A DNA stretch of 64,000 bases from Streptomyces formicae (GTDB taxonomy: Bacteria > Actinomycetota > Actinomycetes > Streptomycetales > Streptomycetaceae), in assembly GCF_022647665.1 (NCBI RefSeq), contig NZ_CP071872.1:1426001-1490000 (forward strand), read 5' to 3'. The translations under genes were made by a program, and so were the position numbers. The stretch's first letter is position 1. Each line of letters opens with the position of its first letter. Under the pieces are notes generated by a model. That model saw only the letters and a program-made list of their open reading frames with translations. It did not search any database and was not told where the DNA came from. Of this stretch, positions 44,180 to 52,442 are shown piece after piece.

Positions 44180-45406
44180 ATGGCAGCAGAGATCGTCAAT
44201 CCCCACAGCGGGAGCGGCACGGAGGTGGAGAGCGTCGCCGGAGACTCCGGCGAACCCTTCGATCCGGCCTTCGCCCTGCACCGTGGCGGCAAGATGGCCG
44301 TTCAGGCCACGGTGCCGGTGCGGAACAAGGACGACCTGTCCCTCGCGTACACACCCGGCGTCGCCAAGGTGTGCACCGCGATCGCCGAGCAGCCTGAGCT
44401 CGTCCATGACTACACCTGGAAATCGCAGGTCGTGGCCGTCGTCACGGACGGTACGGCCGTCCTCGGCCTCGGCGACATCGGCCCGGAGGCCTCGCTCCCC
44501 GTGATGGAGGGCAAGGCGATCCTTTTCAAGCAGTTCGGCGGCGTCGACGCGGTGCCGATCGCGCTCGCCACCACGGACGCCGACGAGATCGTCGAGACCG
44601 TCGTCCGGCTCGCTCCCTCTTTCGGCGGAGTGAACCTGGAGGACATCTCGGCGCCGCGGTGCTTCGAGATCGAGCGCAAGCTCCAGGAGCGGCTCGACAT
44701 CCCCGTCTTCCACGACGACCAGCACGGCACGGCGGTCGTGACGCTGGCGGCGCTGCGGAACGCGGCGAAGCTGACCGGGCGCGGCCTGGGCGACCTGCGC
44801 GCCGTCATCTCCGGCGCCGGTGCGGCGGGTGTCGCCATCGCGAAGTTCCTGCTGGAGGCCGGCATCGGCGATGTCGCGGTCGCCGACCGCAAGGGCATCG
44901 TGAGCCGCGACCGCGAGGACCTCACCCCCGTCAAGCGCGAGCTCGCCGAGATCACCAACCGGGCCGGCCTCTCCGGCTCCCTGGAGACCGCGCTGGCCGG
45001 CGCGGACGTCTTCATCGGCGTCTCCGGCGGTACGGTACCGGAGCCGGCGGTCGCCTCGATGGCGAAGGGCGCCTTCGTCTTCGCCATGGCCAACCCGAAC
45101 CCCGAGGTCCACCCGGACGTGGCGCACAAGTACGCCGCGGTCGTGGCGACGGGCCGCAGCGACTACCCGAACCAGATCAACAACGTGCTCGCCTTCCCGG
45201 GCATCTTCGCGGGCGCCCTGCAGGTGCGGGCGTCCCGGATCACCGAGGGCATGAAGATCGCGGCGGCGAACGCGCTCGCGGACGTGGTGGGCGAGGAGCT
45301 CGCTGCGGACTACGTGATCCCCTCGCCGTTCGACGAGCGGGTCGCTCCCGCGGTCACCGCGGCCGTCGCCGCCGCCGCGCGGGCCGAGGGCGTGGCGCGC
45401 CGCTGA
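44180..45406 (+). CDS. NAD(P)-dependent malic enzyme, short form
   Basis: A 408-residue enzyme converting malate to pyruvate and CO2. The N-terminal domain has LSLAYTPGVAKVC and the lysine/metal segment GDIGPEASLPVMEGKAILFKQFGGVDAVPI, then NLEDISAPRCFEIE and FHDDQHGTA for the divalent metal. The dinucleotide site is VISGAGAAGVAIAKFLLEAG. It lacks the phosphotransacetylase-like C-terminal domain of long malic enzymes. By synteny I recall S. coelicolor has its NADP-type enzyme here. A strong terminator follows. Confidence 0.95.
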   Translation: MAAEIVNPHSGSGTEVESVAGDSGEPFDPAFALHRGGKMAVQATVPVRNKDDLSLAYTPGVAKVCTAIAEQPELVHDYTWKSQVVAVVTDGTAVLGLGDIGPEASLPVMEGKAILFKQFGGVDAVPIALATTDADEIVETVVRLAPSFGGVNLEDISAPRCFEIERKLQERLDIPVFHDDQHGTAVVTLAALRNAAKLTGRGLGDLRAVISGAGAAGVAIAKFLLEAGIGDVAVADRKGIVSRDREDLTPVKRELAEITNRAGLSGSLETALAGADVFIGVSGGTVPEPAVASMAKGAFVFAMANPNPEVHPDVAHKYAAVVATGRSDYPNQINNVLAFPGIFAGALQVRASRITEGMKIAAANALADVVGEELAADYVIPSPFDERVAPAVTAAVAAAARAEGVARR

Positions 45407-45500
45407 TGCCGTGTCCGGGGGCTGCCGCCCCCGGGCCCCCACGCCTGCCCCGGGACGGGGGCGACCCGTGCCGGGTCGGCTGCCGTCCGGGCGCTGCTCC

Positions 45501-45539
45501 GGGGGCGTGTTCCGGGCTTTCGGTCCGGAACACGCCCCC
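45501..45539 (+). terminator. Terminator of the malic enzyme gene
   Basis: A perfect 15-bp stem (GGGGGCGTGTTCCGG and its complement) with a 9-nt loop ends 133 bp past the malic enzyme stop. Confidence 0.92.
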
Positions 45540-45695
45540 TTCGCGTTCTCTCGCGCGGTGACCGGGACGGCAACCGCCGGCGGTTACCCCGGAGTTGTCT
45601 GTACAGGTTTTGGCATACCGTAACCTACGACGCCTTCCCCGGTTCAGGGCCCAACTGCTGGTATGCGCACGCCGAATTCGATTCCGGAGGCGTGA

Positions 45696-46274
45696 GTGAA
45701 CCTTGTAGTGAACGGTGACGCCGAGAGCGGGCCCGGGGGGTCCGCGGAGCCCGTCACGTCAGTGACCGGGTGGGACGTACGCGAAGGCGCGCCCGCGCTC
45801 ATCGCGTACAGCTACGGCGGCGGGTACCCGACCGCCGCCGATCCCGGGCCCGCCGCCCGGGGCAGCCGGTTCTTCTCCGGCGGGAACAGCCCCCGTACCG
45901 CCCTCGTGCAGGACATCGCCCTGCCCGCACAGGGCACCACCGGGCACGCCGCCGTCGACGCCGGGCTGGTGCGCTACACGCTCGCCGGCTGGCTCGGCGG
46001 GTACGCCGCGCAGGAGGACGGCGCCCGGCTGTCCGTGGAGTTCCGCGACGGCAAGGGCACGCCCGTCGCGCTCTCCGTGCTCGGCCCCGTGACCGCCGCC
46101 GAGCGCCAGTCCCGTACCGCGCTCGTCGAGCGCACCGCGTCCGCCGCCGTGCCGCCCGGGGCGCGCACCGCGCGCGTGCTGCTCGTCCTCACCCGCAGCG
46201 GCGGCGGGACGTCCAACGACGGCTACGCCGACGCCGTTTCGCTGACTCTGACCGCCACGGGGGTACGCAAGTGA
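45696..46274 (+). CDS. Hypothetical beta-sandwich protein preceding PhoD
   Basis: A 192-residue protein beginning VNLVVNGDAESGPGG, which resembles the opening of carbohydrate-binding-type jelly-roll domains (NxDAE motif). No signal peptide is visible at GTG 45696, although it is coupled (GTGA) to a Tat-exported phosphatase; the protein may be exported with a partner or by another route. GGAGG lies 5 bp before the start. Confidence 0.72.
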   Translation: MNLVVNGDAESGPGGSAEPVTSVTGWDVREGAPALIAYSYGGGYPTAADPGPAARGSRFFSGGNSPRTALVQDIALPAQGTTGHAAVDAGLVRYTLAGWLGGYAAQEDGARLSVEFRDGKGTPVALSVLGPVTAAERQSRTALVERTASAAVPPGARTARVLLVLTRSGGGTSNDGYADAVSLTLTATGVRK

Positions 46275-47839
46275 CCAGGCTCAACCGACGCGACCTGCTC
46301 AAGGCCGCCGGCGCCGCCGGTGCCCTCAACCTGGTCTGGCCGCTGAGCGCCGGACTCTCGCCCGCGCAGGCACGCGAGGCCGCGGAGGCGCTCGGCGCCG
46401 AGTACGACCCCGCGCCGTTCACGCTCGGTGTCGCCTCCGGCGACCCGCAGCCGGGCAGCGTGCTGCTGTGGACCCGGCTCGCCCCGGAGCCGCTCGCCGC
46501 CGAGCAGCAGCTGCCCGAGGTCGTCGAGGTCGAATGGGTCGTCGCCACCGACGCCCAGCTGGCCGGTGTCGTCGCCCGCGGCACCGCGCCCGCGTCCGCG
46601 ACACTCGGCCACAGCGTCCACGTACCGGTCTCCGGACTGGCCGCCAACACCCGCTACTGGTACGCCTTCAAGGCGCTCGGCAAGACGAGCCGGGTGGGCA
46701 GGACCAGGACCGCGCCGGCCGGCAGCGTCGCCTCGGTGCGCTTCGCCGCCGCCAACTGCCAGGCCTTCGCCGACGGCTACTACGCCGCCCACCGCGGCAT
46801 CGCCCAGGAGAACGTGGACTTCGTCGTCCACCTCGGCGACTACATCTACGAGCACGGCCAGGTCGGCGGCGTCCCCGCCGACCACGTCCGCGACCACGAG
46901 GGCCCGGCCGTCTTCACCGTCGCCGACTACCGCCGCCGCCACGCCCTCTACAAGGGCGACCCGTCCCTGCGCGAGGCCCACGCGGCCCATCCGTGGTTCC
47001 TGACCTGGGACGACCACGAGGTCGCCAACGACTACTCCGGCACCGGCGGCGGGGCGCCGTTCATGCAGCGCCGCGCTGCCGCGTACCAGGCGTGGTACGA
47101 GAACATGCCCCACCGCGACTCCGGCACCTCCGCGCTGCCCGACCCCGAGATCCACCGGGTCCGCCGCTGGGGCGACCTCCTTGAGCTCAGCGTCCTCGAC
47201 CTGCGTTCGTACCGCTCCGCGCAGAACCTCGCCGACGGCACCATCCTGGGTGCCCGTCAGAAGACCTGGCTGAAGCAGAACATCGACCGCGCGCCGGACA
47301 CCTGGCACGTCTGGGCCAACTCGATCATGCTCAGCCAGCTGCGCGGACGGCCCGGCGGCCCGTACATGTTCACCGACCAGTGGGACGGCTTCCTCGCCGA
47401 GCGCAAGGAGGTCCTGAACCACGTCCACAACAGCGGCATGGAGGACCTCGTCGTCATCACCGGCGACTGGCACTCCGCGTTCGTCGACGACATCAGGCCC
47501 GACTTCGACAACACCTCGTCGCCGGTCATCGGTACGGAGTTCACAGCACACTCGGTCACGTCGGGTGCGTACTCCGCGAGCTGGAACGCGACCAACGGCC
47601 CGGTCATGGGCGCGGCCAATCCGCACCTGAAGTACTTCGAGGGCAACCGCTACGGCTACGACGTCTACGAGGTCACGCCGCAGCGCTTCAGCGCCCATAT
47701 GCGGGTGATCGCCGACCGTCGCGACCCGGCCTCGCCGGTGACGACGCTGACCACGTTCCATGTGGACCGCGGGAAGGCCGGTTCGTACGAGGACCCGGCG
47801 ACGAAGAAGTCGTCGGCCCAGTGGCGGCGCGACCAGTAG
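46271..47839 (+). CDS. phoD: PhoD-family alkaline phosphatase/phosphodiesterase
   Basis: A 522-residue secreted enzyme. The Tat signal is LNRRDLLKAAGAAGALNLV with processing around residue 35. A fibronectin-like N-terminal domain (GVASGDPQPGSVLLWTRL) precedes the metallophosphatase domain: FVVHLGDYIYEHG, FLTWDDHEVANDYSG and VVITGDWHSAFVDD supply metal ligands. PhoD releases phosphate from esters and is usually under PhoP control; I saw no clear PHO box. Start GTG 46271 overlaps the preceding stop. Confidence 0.92.
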   Translation: MTRLNRRDLLKAAGAAGALNLVWPLSAGLSPAQAREAAEALGAEYDPAPFTLGVASGDPQPGSVLLWTRLAPEPLAAEQQLPEVVEVEWVVATDAQLAGVVARGTAPASATLGHSVHVPVSGLAANTRYWYAFKALGKTSRVGRTRTAPAGSVASVRFAAANCQAFADGYYAAHRGIAQENVDFVVHLGDYIYEHGQVGGVPADHVRDHEGPAVFTVADYRRRHALYKGDPSLREAHAAHPWFLTWDDHEVANDYSGTGGGAPFMQRRAAAYQAWYENMPHRDSGTSALPDPEIHRVRRWGDLLELSVLDLRSYRSAQNLADGTILGARQKTWLKQNIDRAPDTWHVWANSIMLSQLRGRPGGPYMFTDQWDGFLAERKEVLNHVHNSGMEDLVVITGDWHSAFVDDIRPDFDNTSSPVIGTEFTAHSVTSGAYSASWNATNGPVMGAANPHLKYFEGNRYGYDVYEVTPQRFSAHMRVIADRRDPASPVTTLTTFHVDRGKAGSYEDPATKKSSAQWRRDQ

Positions 47840-47859
47840 GCAAAACGGGGTGCGTGTCA

Positions 47860-47890
47860 CACCGGTGCGCGGTTCCGCCGCGCACCGGTG
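47860..47890 (+). terminator. Terminator after phoD
   Basis: A perfect 13-bp stem (CACCGGTGCGCGG and its complement) with loop TTCCG lies 21 bp past the phoD stop and just before the promoter of the next gene. Confidence 0.9.
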
Positions 47891-47909
47891 CCGCCCTATC
47901 GTCAGGGCC

Positions 47910-48875
47910 ATGTTCGCTGCCTACGCCGCCCGCATCGACCGTGACCAGCCGCTGAACGGCCTTGAACTGGGCGAACGCCCCGCACCCGACGTTCCGCCCG
48001 GCTGGACGGTCGTCAACGTCAAGGCCGCCTCGCTCAACCACCACGACCTGTGGTCGCTGCGCGGCGTGGGCCTGTCCGATGACAAGCTCCCGATGATCCT
48101 GGGCTGCGACGCCGCGGGCACCGACGCGGACGGCAACGAGGTCGTGATCCACTCGGTCATCGGCCAGACGGGACACGGCGTGGGGCCGAAGGAGCCGCGC
48201 TCCATCCTCACCGAGAGGTACCAGGGCACCTTCGCCGAGCAGGTCGCCGTGCCCGCGTGGAACGTCCTGCCCAAGCCGAAGGAGCTGACCTTCGAGCAGG
48301 CCGCGTGCCTGCCGACCGCCTGGCTCACGGCGTACCGGATGCTCTTCACCAACGCCGGGGTGCGCCCCGGGGACTCGGTGCTCGTGCAGGGTGCGGGCGG
48401 TGGCGTCGCGACCGCCGCGATCGTGCTCGGCAAGGCGGCGGGGCTGCGGATGTACGCCACCAGCCGCGACGAGGCCAAGCGCAAGCGCGCGGTCGAACTG
48501 GGCGCGGTCGACGCCTTCGAGCCGGGGGCGCGGCTGCCGCAGCGCGTGGACGCGGTCATCGAGACGGTCGGTGCGGCCACCTGGTCCCACTCCGTCAAGT
48601 CGCTGCGGCCCGGCGGGACGTTGGTCATCTCCGGCGCGACGAGCGGCGACCGGCCCTCGCACGCCGAGCTGACCAGGATCTTCTTCCTGGAGCTGAAGAT
48701 CGTCGGCTCCACGATGGGGTCGAAGGACGAGCTGGAGGACCTGCTCGCCTTCTGCGCGGCGACCGGCGTGCGGCCCGTCATCGACGAGGTGCTGCCGCTG
48801 GACCGGGCGCGGGAGGGGTTCGAGCGGATGGCGTCCGGTGAGCTGTTCGGGAAGGTCGTCCTGACGAACTCCTGA
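47910..48875 (+). CDS. Quinone oxidoreductase-like zinc-type alcohol dehydrogenase
   Basis: A 321-residue medium-chain dehydrogenase/reductase. The N-terminal GroES-like domain includes VKAASLNHHDLWSLRGVG and LGCDAAGTDADG; the cofactor site is VQGAGGGVATAAIVLGKAAG. Zinc ligands of true alcohol dehydrogenases are not apparent, so it is probably an NADPH:quinone-type reductase. TATCGT ends 7 bp before the ATG, suggesting leaderless translation. Confidence 0.9.
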   Translation: MFAAYAARIDRDQPLNGLELGERPAPDVPPGWTVVNVKAASLNHHDLWSLRGVGLSDDKLPMILGCDAAGTDADGNEVVIHSVIGQTGHGVGPKEPRSILTERYQGTFAEQVAVPAWNVLPKPKELTFEQAACLPTAWLTAYRMLFTNAGVRPGDSVLVQGAGGGVATAAIVLGKAAGLRMYATSRDEAKRKRAVELGAVDAFEPGARLPQRVDAVIETVGAATWSHSVKSLRPGGTLVISGATSGDRPSHAELTRIFFLELKIVGSTMGSKDELEDLLAFCAATGVRPVIDEVLPLDRAREGFERMASGELFGKVVLTNS

Positions 48876-48901
48876 CCCAGCTTCTGAAGGGTCGACTCGA
48901 A

Positions 48902-48946
48902 TGTCAACCGGGGTTGACGGTCCAGGTGTGTCAATGTAGGTTGACA
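48902..48946. promoter_or_regulatory. Two TGTCAA-TTGACA inverted repeats before the HTH/Clp-N operon
   Basis: TGTCAACCGGGGTTGACG (48902-48919) and TGTCAATGTAGGTTGACA (48929-48946) share half-sites TGTCAA and TTGAC, with centres 27 bp apart. The second covers a TAGGTT -10-like hexamer and ends 2 bp before the start codon. Probable autoregulatory operators for the small HTH protein. Confidence 0.72.
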
Positions 48947-48948
48947 TC

Positions 48949-49158
48949 ATGACCGAAGCAACCGATCTCGCCGAACGGGCGGGCGACCGCGACCCGCGGG
49001 TCGGGCTGCGGGCCGTCGCCGCGCTGCGGCGGCTGCTGGAGCAGCTCGAAGCCGTGCAGGTCCGAAGCGCCCGCAACCAGGGCTGGTCGTGGCAGGAGAT
49101 CGCGGCCGAGCTGGGCGTCAGCCGGCAGGCCGTACACAAGAAGTACGGGAGGCAGTGA
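48949..49158 (+). CDS. Small helix-turn-helix protein
   Basis: A 69-residue protein. An N-terminal helix leads to the HTH QGWSWQEIAAELGVSRQAVHKKYGRQ at the C-terminus. It is preceded by two matching dyads and no ribosome-binding site, so it is probably a leaderless autoregulator. TGATG overlap couples it to the Clp-N gene. Such pairs are common in actinobacteria. Confidence 0.85.
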   Translation: MTEATDLAERAGDRDPRVGLRAVAALRRLLEQLEAVQVRSARNQGWSWQEIAAELGVSRQAVHKKYGRQ

Positions 49159-49745
49159 TGTTCGAACGGTTCACGAAGGATGCCCGTGCTGTGGTGACCG
49201 GCGCGGTCGCACAGGCCGAACGGGCCGGCGCGGACTCGGTGACCGACGAGCATCTCCTGCTCTCCCTGCTCGACCTGGACGGCGGGTGCGTGGCGTTGGC
49301 CTTCGGCGCGCTGGGGGTGACGGACCGTCGGGCATCGCTGGAGTCCGCCCTGGCCGACGCGCGGCGCCGCGGCGGAATGACGAAGGCGGAGACGGAGGCG
49401 CTGGCCGGGCTGGGGATCGACGTCGACGAGGTCGTCGCCAGGGTGGAGGAGACGCACGGGGTGGGGGCGCTGGCGGGGGGCGGGCGCGGGTCCGGCCGGT
49501 CCGGCGGGACCGGCGGGACCGGCCGGGGTCGGTTGGCCCTCTCCGGGCACCGCCCCTTCACCCCCGGGGCGAAGAAGGTCATCGAGCAGTCCCTGCGGGT
49601 CGCGCTGGGCCGCAAGGACCGCTCCATCGGCGCGGAACACCTGCTGCTGGCGCTGGCGGCGCGGCCGGGGATCGTGGCCGAGGCGCTGGCGGAGCACGGG
49701 GCGACGTACGGGGCGCTGGAACGGGTGATGTTCCCGCCGGCGTAG
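49158..49745 (+). CDS. Clp N-terminal repeat domain protein
   Basis: A 195-residue protein with two Clp-N repeats (FERFTKDARAVVTGAVAQAERAG...TDEHLLLSLLD and FTPGAKKVIEQSLRVALGRKDRSIGAEHLLLALA), joined by a Gly/Arg-rich linker. It has no AAA+ ATPase domains, so it is not a complete ClpC. It may act as an adaptor binding substrates or competing with ClpC. It is coupled to the upstream HTH gene. Confidence 0.88.
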   Translation: MFERFTKDARAVVTGAVAQAERAGADSVTDEHLLLSLLDLDGGCVALAFGALGVTDRRASLESALADARRRGGMTKAETEALAGLGIDVDEVVARVEETHGVGALAGGGRGSGRSGGTGGTGRGRLALSGHRPFTPGAKKVIEQSLRVALGRKDRSIGAEHLLLALAARPGIVAEALAEHGATYGALERVMFPPA

Positions 49746-50467
49746 GGCGTTTGGGGCGGCGTTGGCGGTGCGGTGTTGCGTGGTGGCGTTTTGCTGGGCC
49801 GGGGTTTTTTGTCCTCAGGCGCCGGACGGGCTGGGGTGTTGGGGTCGTCCGGTGGCGGGTGGTTGCTGTCCGGGTGTCGCTGCGGGGCTCGCATTCGGGA
49901 CGGCATGCTGTGTTTTTCCGGGGGACACCCCCGGACCCCCGTACGTCGCGCGCCCACCCGGAACCCGTAGGCATCCAGAATTCTGGCGCGCGCCACAAAT
50001 CACGCTTGAGTGTCCCGAACGCGACCCCTCCGCGCCCCCCGGGTCAGGTCACCGGCGGTGGCTGACCCCGGCGGCCGGGTTCCACAACCGCAGGGGCGGC
50101 CACTCACCCGGTTTGTGGGCAGTCGTCCCGCAGGGCGGGACGGGTGGGCACAAACCACCCACCGGCCCGCAGGCGAGCAACGACCCGCGGGCACGACAAC
50201 CACCCACCCACCCGCACCCGGGGGACTACCCCGGGGCGGGGCCGTGCAGGGTCGGCCCCGCAGGAGGTGGCGGCAAACGCCGGGTTCCCAACCCGGCACA
50301 ACCTGTACGCCGCCGCCTCCGAGGAGTCGAGCCCGGAGGGGCCCCGAACCGGACCACCCACCGGCGCACCCCAAGCCCGTCCGGCGCTTGAGGACAAAGA
50401 ACCCCGGGCGCCAACCCGGCACGGGGCAAGCTCGCAGCCCGTCCGGCGCTTGAGGACAAAAACGCCG
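49746..50467. repeat. 722-bp noncoding region with dispersed 22-bp repeats
   Basis: No credible gene is seen. AGCCCGTCCGGCGCTTGAGGAC is present exactly at 50374-50395 and 50436-50457. A copy in the opposite orientation, with one mismatch, lies at 49811-49832. I recall this motif as widespread in Streptomyces intergenic DNA, often as transcription-end hairpins. The region also contains CCCGGGCGCC-rich and AACCCACC-like simple stretches. Confidence 0.72.
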
Positions 50468-51415
50468 TCAGCCGCGCAGGAGTGTGACCAGGTGCGTCGA
50501 GGTCGTCGACAGGCGGCGGCGGGCTTCGGCCAGTTGGGACGGGGTCACGCCGTGGTCCCGGGCCGCGTCGCGGATGTCGTCGCGGAAGCGGTCCAGGAGG
50601 CGCTCCAGGTCGCGCACCGGGTCCTCCGATGCCGGCTCGGGCCCAGCTCCGGCCTCAGCCCCCGCCTCGCGCTCCGGCGCAGCCGACCGCGCAGCCGACG
50701 GCTCGGACTTGGCGTGCGGCGGCCTTGCCGTACCCCACGTCATGTTGCCCAGCTGGGACGCGAGTTCCGAGAGGCCGTCCCGTACGCCCGTCGGCCAGTC
50801 GCCCCGCGCGAAGTGGCCCTGGACCTGGTCCTGGACCTGCCGGGCGATGCGCTGGACCTCCTCGCGCGCCCGCTCCTGCGCCTCCATGGCCTGGAGCCGC
50901 GCGGCCTTCGCGTCCTCGCGGGCCCGCCGCGACTCGTCCTTCGCCCGTCGGGCCTGCTCCTTCCATTCCTGCTTGGCGCGGCGGAGTTCGTCCTTCGCCG
51001 CCTTCCAGGACTCGTCGGTGCCGCCGCTGCGGGTCTCCGACGCGGCCGCCCGCATCTCGCTGCGCAGCTTCCCCGCCGCGCCGCGCACGTCGTCGCGGAT
51101 CTCCGCCGCCAGCTCGGACACGGACTCGCGGATCTCCAGCTCCAGGTCGGCCAGTTCCCCGCTGCGGCCCGCCAGTTCCTCGCGCCCGGCGTCGGTGATC
51201 GAGTACACCTTGCGGCCGCCCTCGGTGGCGTGTGTGACGAGGCCCTCGGCCTCCAGCTTGGCCAGCCGCGGGTACACGGTGCCGGCGGACGGCGCGTACA
51301 GCCCCTGGAAGCGCTCCTCCAGCAGGCGGATCACCTCGTAACCGTGGCGCGGCGCCTCGTCGAGGAGCTTCAGCAGGTAGAGGCGGAGGCGGCCATGGGC
51401 GAAGACGGGTGGCAT
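50468..51415 (-). CDS. PadR-family regulator with long coiled-coil extension
   Basis: A 315-residue protein. The N-terminal PadR winged helix spans about 1-90 (LRLYLLKLLDEAPRHGYEVIRLLEERFQG, GTVYPRLAKLEAEGLV, KVYSITDAGREEL). A charged helical region of about 140 residues (KAAKDELRRAKQEWKEQ, RARED, REEVQRIARQVQ) and an acidic proline-rich linker follow, ending in another helical segment. It is much longer than typical PadR proteins. It likely represses the DUF4097 gene just upstream in the same operon, one base apart. Confidence 0.88.
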   Translation of the reverse strand: MPPVFAHGRLRLYLLKLLDEAPRHGYEVIRLLEERFQGLYAPSAGTVYPRLAKLEAEGLVTHATEGGRKVYSITDAGREELAGRSGELADLELEIRESVSELAAEIRDDVRGAAGKLRSEMRAAASETRSGGTDESWKAAKDELRRAKQEWKEQARRAKDESRRAREDAKAARLQAMEAQERAREEVQRIARQVQDQVQGHFARGDWPTGVRDGLSELASQLGNMTWGTARPPHAKSEPSAARSAAPEREAGAEAGAGPEPASEDPVRDLERLLDRFRDDIRDAARDHGVTPSQLAEARRRLSTTSTHLVTLLRG

Positions 51416-51416
51416 G

Positions 51417-52301
51417 TCAGAGCACCTTCCCGGTCGGCGCGTCGCCCGTGGGGGCGGGCGGTGTGGCGGGTGTGTCGTCGTGCCGTCCGTCCTCCGCGGG
51501 CGGGCGCCGCAGCAGGGCGATGGAGCCGGAGACGGTGGTGGCCCGCAGGGTGCCGTTGCCCGCGCCCAGAGTGCCGGTGATCTTCTTCGCGCCCCACTGG
51601 CCGCCGACCCGCAGGTCCTCGAAGGCGTTCGAGACGGCCCCGCTCGCCGTGTTCGCCTCGACCTTCGCGTCCGCCGGGTGCGGCAGCCGGATCGCGACCT
51701 CGCCCGAGACGCTGGTGACCCGGATGTCGGTCGGCGTGCCGTCGAGGTCGATCACCATGTCGCCGCTGACCGTGTCCGCCCGTACGGACGAACCGGCGCC
51801 GTCGATCACGGTCAGGTCGCCGGAGACGGAGCTGAAGCGGAGGTCGCCGGTGACGGCCTGCGCCTCCAGGCTGCCCGACACGGTCTCGGCGCTGACCCGG
51901 CCGGAGAGGCCGACCAGTGTGGTGTCGCCGCTGACGCCGCGGACGTCCGTGCGCCCCCGGATCCCGGAGACGACGGCCCCGGCGCTGACGGCGCCGACCT
52001 CCACGGCCGCGCCGGACGGCACGGCGAGGGAGACGACGGCGCTGCGGTGCCAGCCCTTGCGGTCGAGGAGCTTGAGGAAGCCCTTCCAGGGGACGTCCTC
52101 GTACGCGACGGTGAGGGTGGCTCCGGACTGTGTCACGAGGAGGGGTGGGCCCTCGATCTCGGTGATCTCCAGACGGGCGGAACTCTCGTCGGTGCCGACG
52201 ACGTTCACCGTTCCATTGACGACGCGCACCTGGAGCGATGTCACGGGCTCGTCGAACGTGAGCTTGCGGGGCTCGGCGACTGTCCACGTCGAGTCGGGCA
52301 T
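51417..52301 (-). CDS. DUF4097 beta-helix protein
   Basis: A 294-residue protein dominated by repeating strands of the GDxxVxxVSGxV type (for example VSGDTTLVGLSGRVSAETVSG, VSGDLTVIDG, VSGDMVIDLDG), the DUF4097/adhesin-like right-handed beta-helix. No signal peptide is visible and the C-terminus is proline-rich and disordered. It is paired with PadR in many streptomycetes. Function unknown. Confidence 0.85.
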   Translation of the reverse strand: MPDSTWTVAEPRKLTFDEPVTSLQVRVVNGTVNVVGTDESSARLEITEIEGPPLLVTQSGATLTVAYEDVPWKGFLKLLDRKGWHRSAVVSLAVPSGAAVEVGAVSAGAVVSGIRGRTDVRGVSGDTTLVGLSGRVSAETVSGSLEAQAVTGDLRFSSVSGDLTVIDGAGSSVRADTVSGDMVIDLDGTPTDIRVTSVSGEVAIRLPHPADAKVEANTASGAVSNAFEDLRVGGQWGAKKITGTLGAGNGTLRATTVSGSIALLRRPPAEDGRHDDTPATPPAPTGDAPTGKVL

Positions 52302-52333
52302 GGTGCTGACCTCCCTGGCCGGCCTTGACGCAA

Positions 52334-52370
52334 CATATCGCGTCTTCTGCTCGATACGATATATCGCGAG
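52334..52370. promoter_or_regulatory. Candidate PadR operator
   Basis: CATATCGCG (52334) and the perfect palindrome CGATATATCG (52357-52366) share an ATATCGCG half-site, about 23 bp apart, 33-70 bp upstream of the DUF4097 start. They are strikingly AT-rich for this genome. Confidence 0.65.
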
Positions 52371-52442
52371 CTGGGGAAGTCAAGAGGCGACCGTCGTCGC
52401 ATTACGCATCAACTGGGGTCAAATTGCCCTAGCGTATGGGGC

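Noticed and set aside
49811..50457. CRISPR array
   Set aside because: The repeats are only three, differ in orientation and spacing, and no cas genes are nearby.
50000..50460. Short proline/arginine-rich frames on both strands
   Set aside because: They consist of repeat-derived low-complexity sequence in a repeat-bearing intergenic gap.
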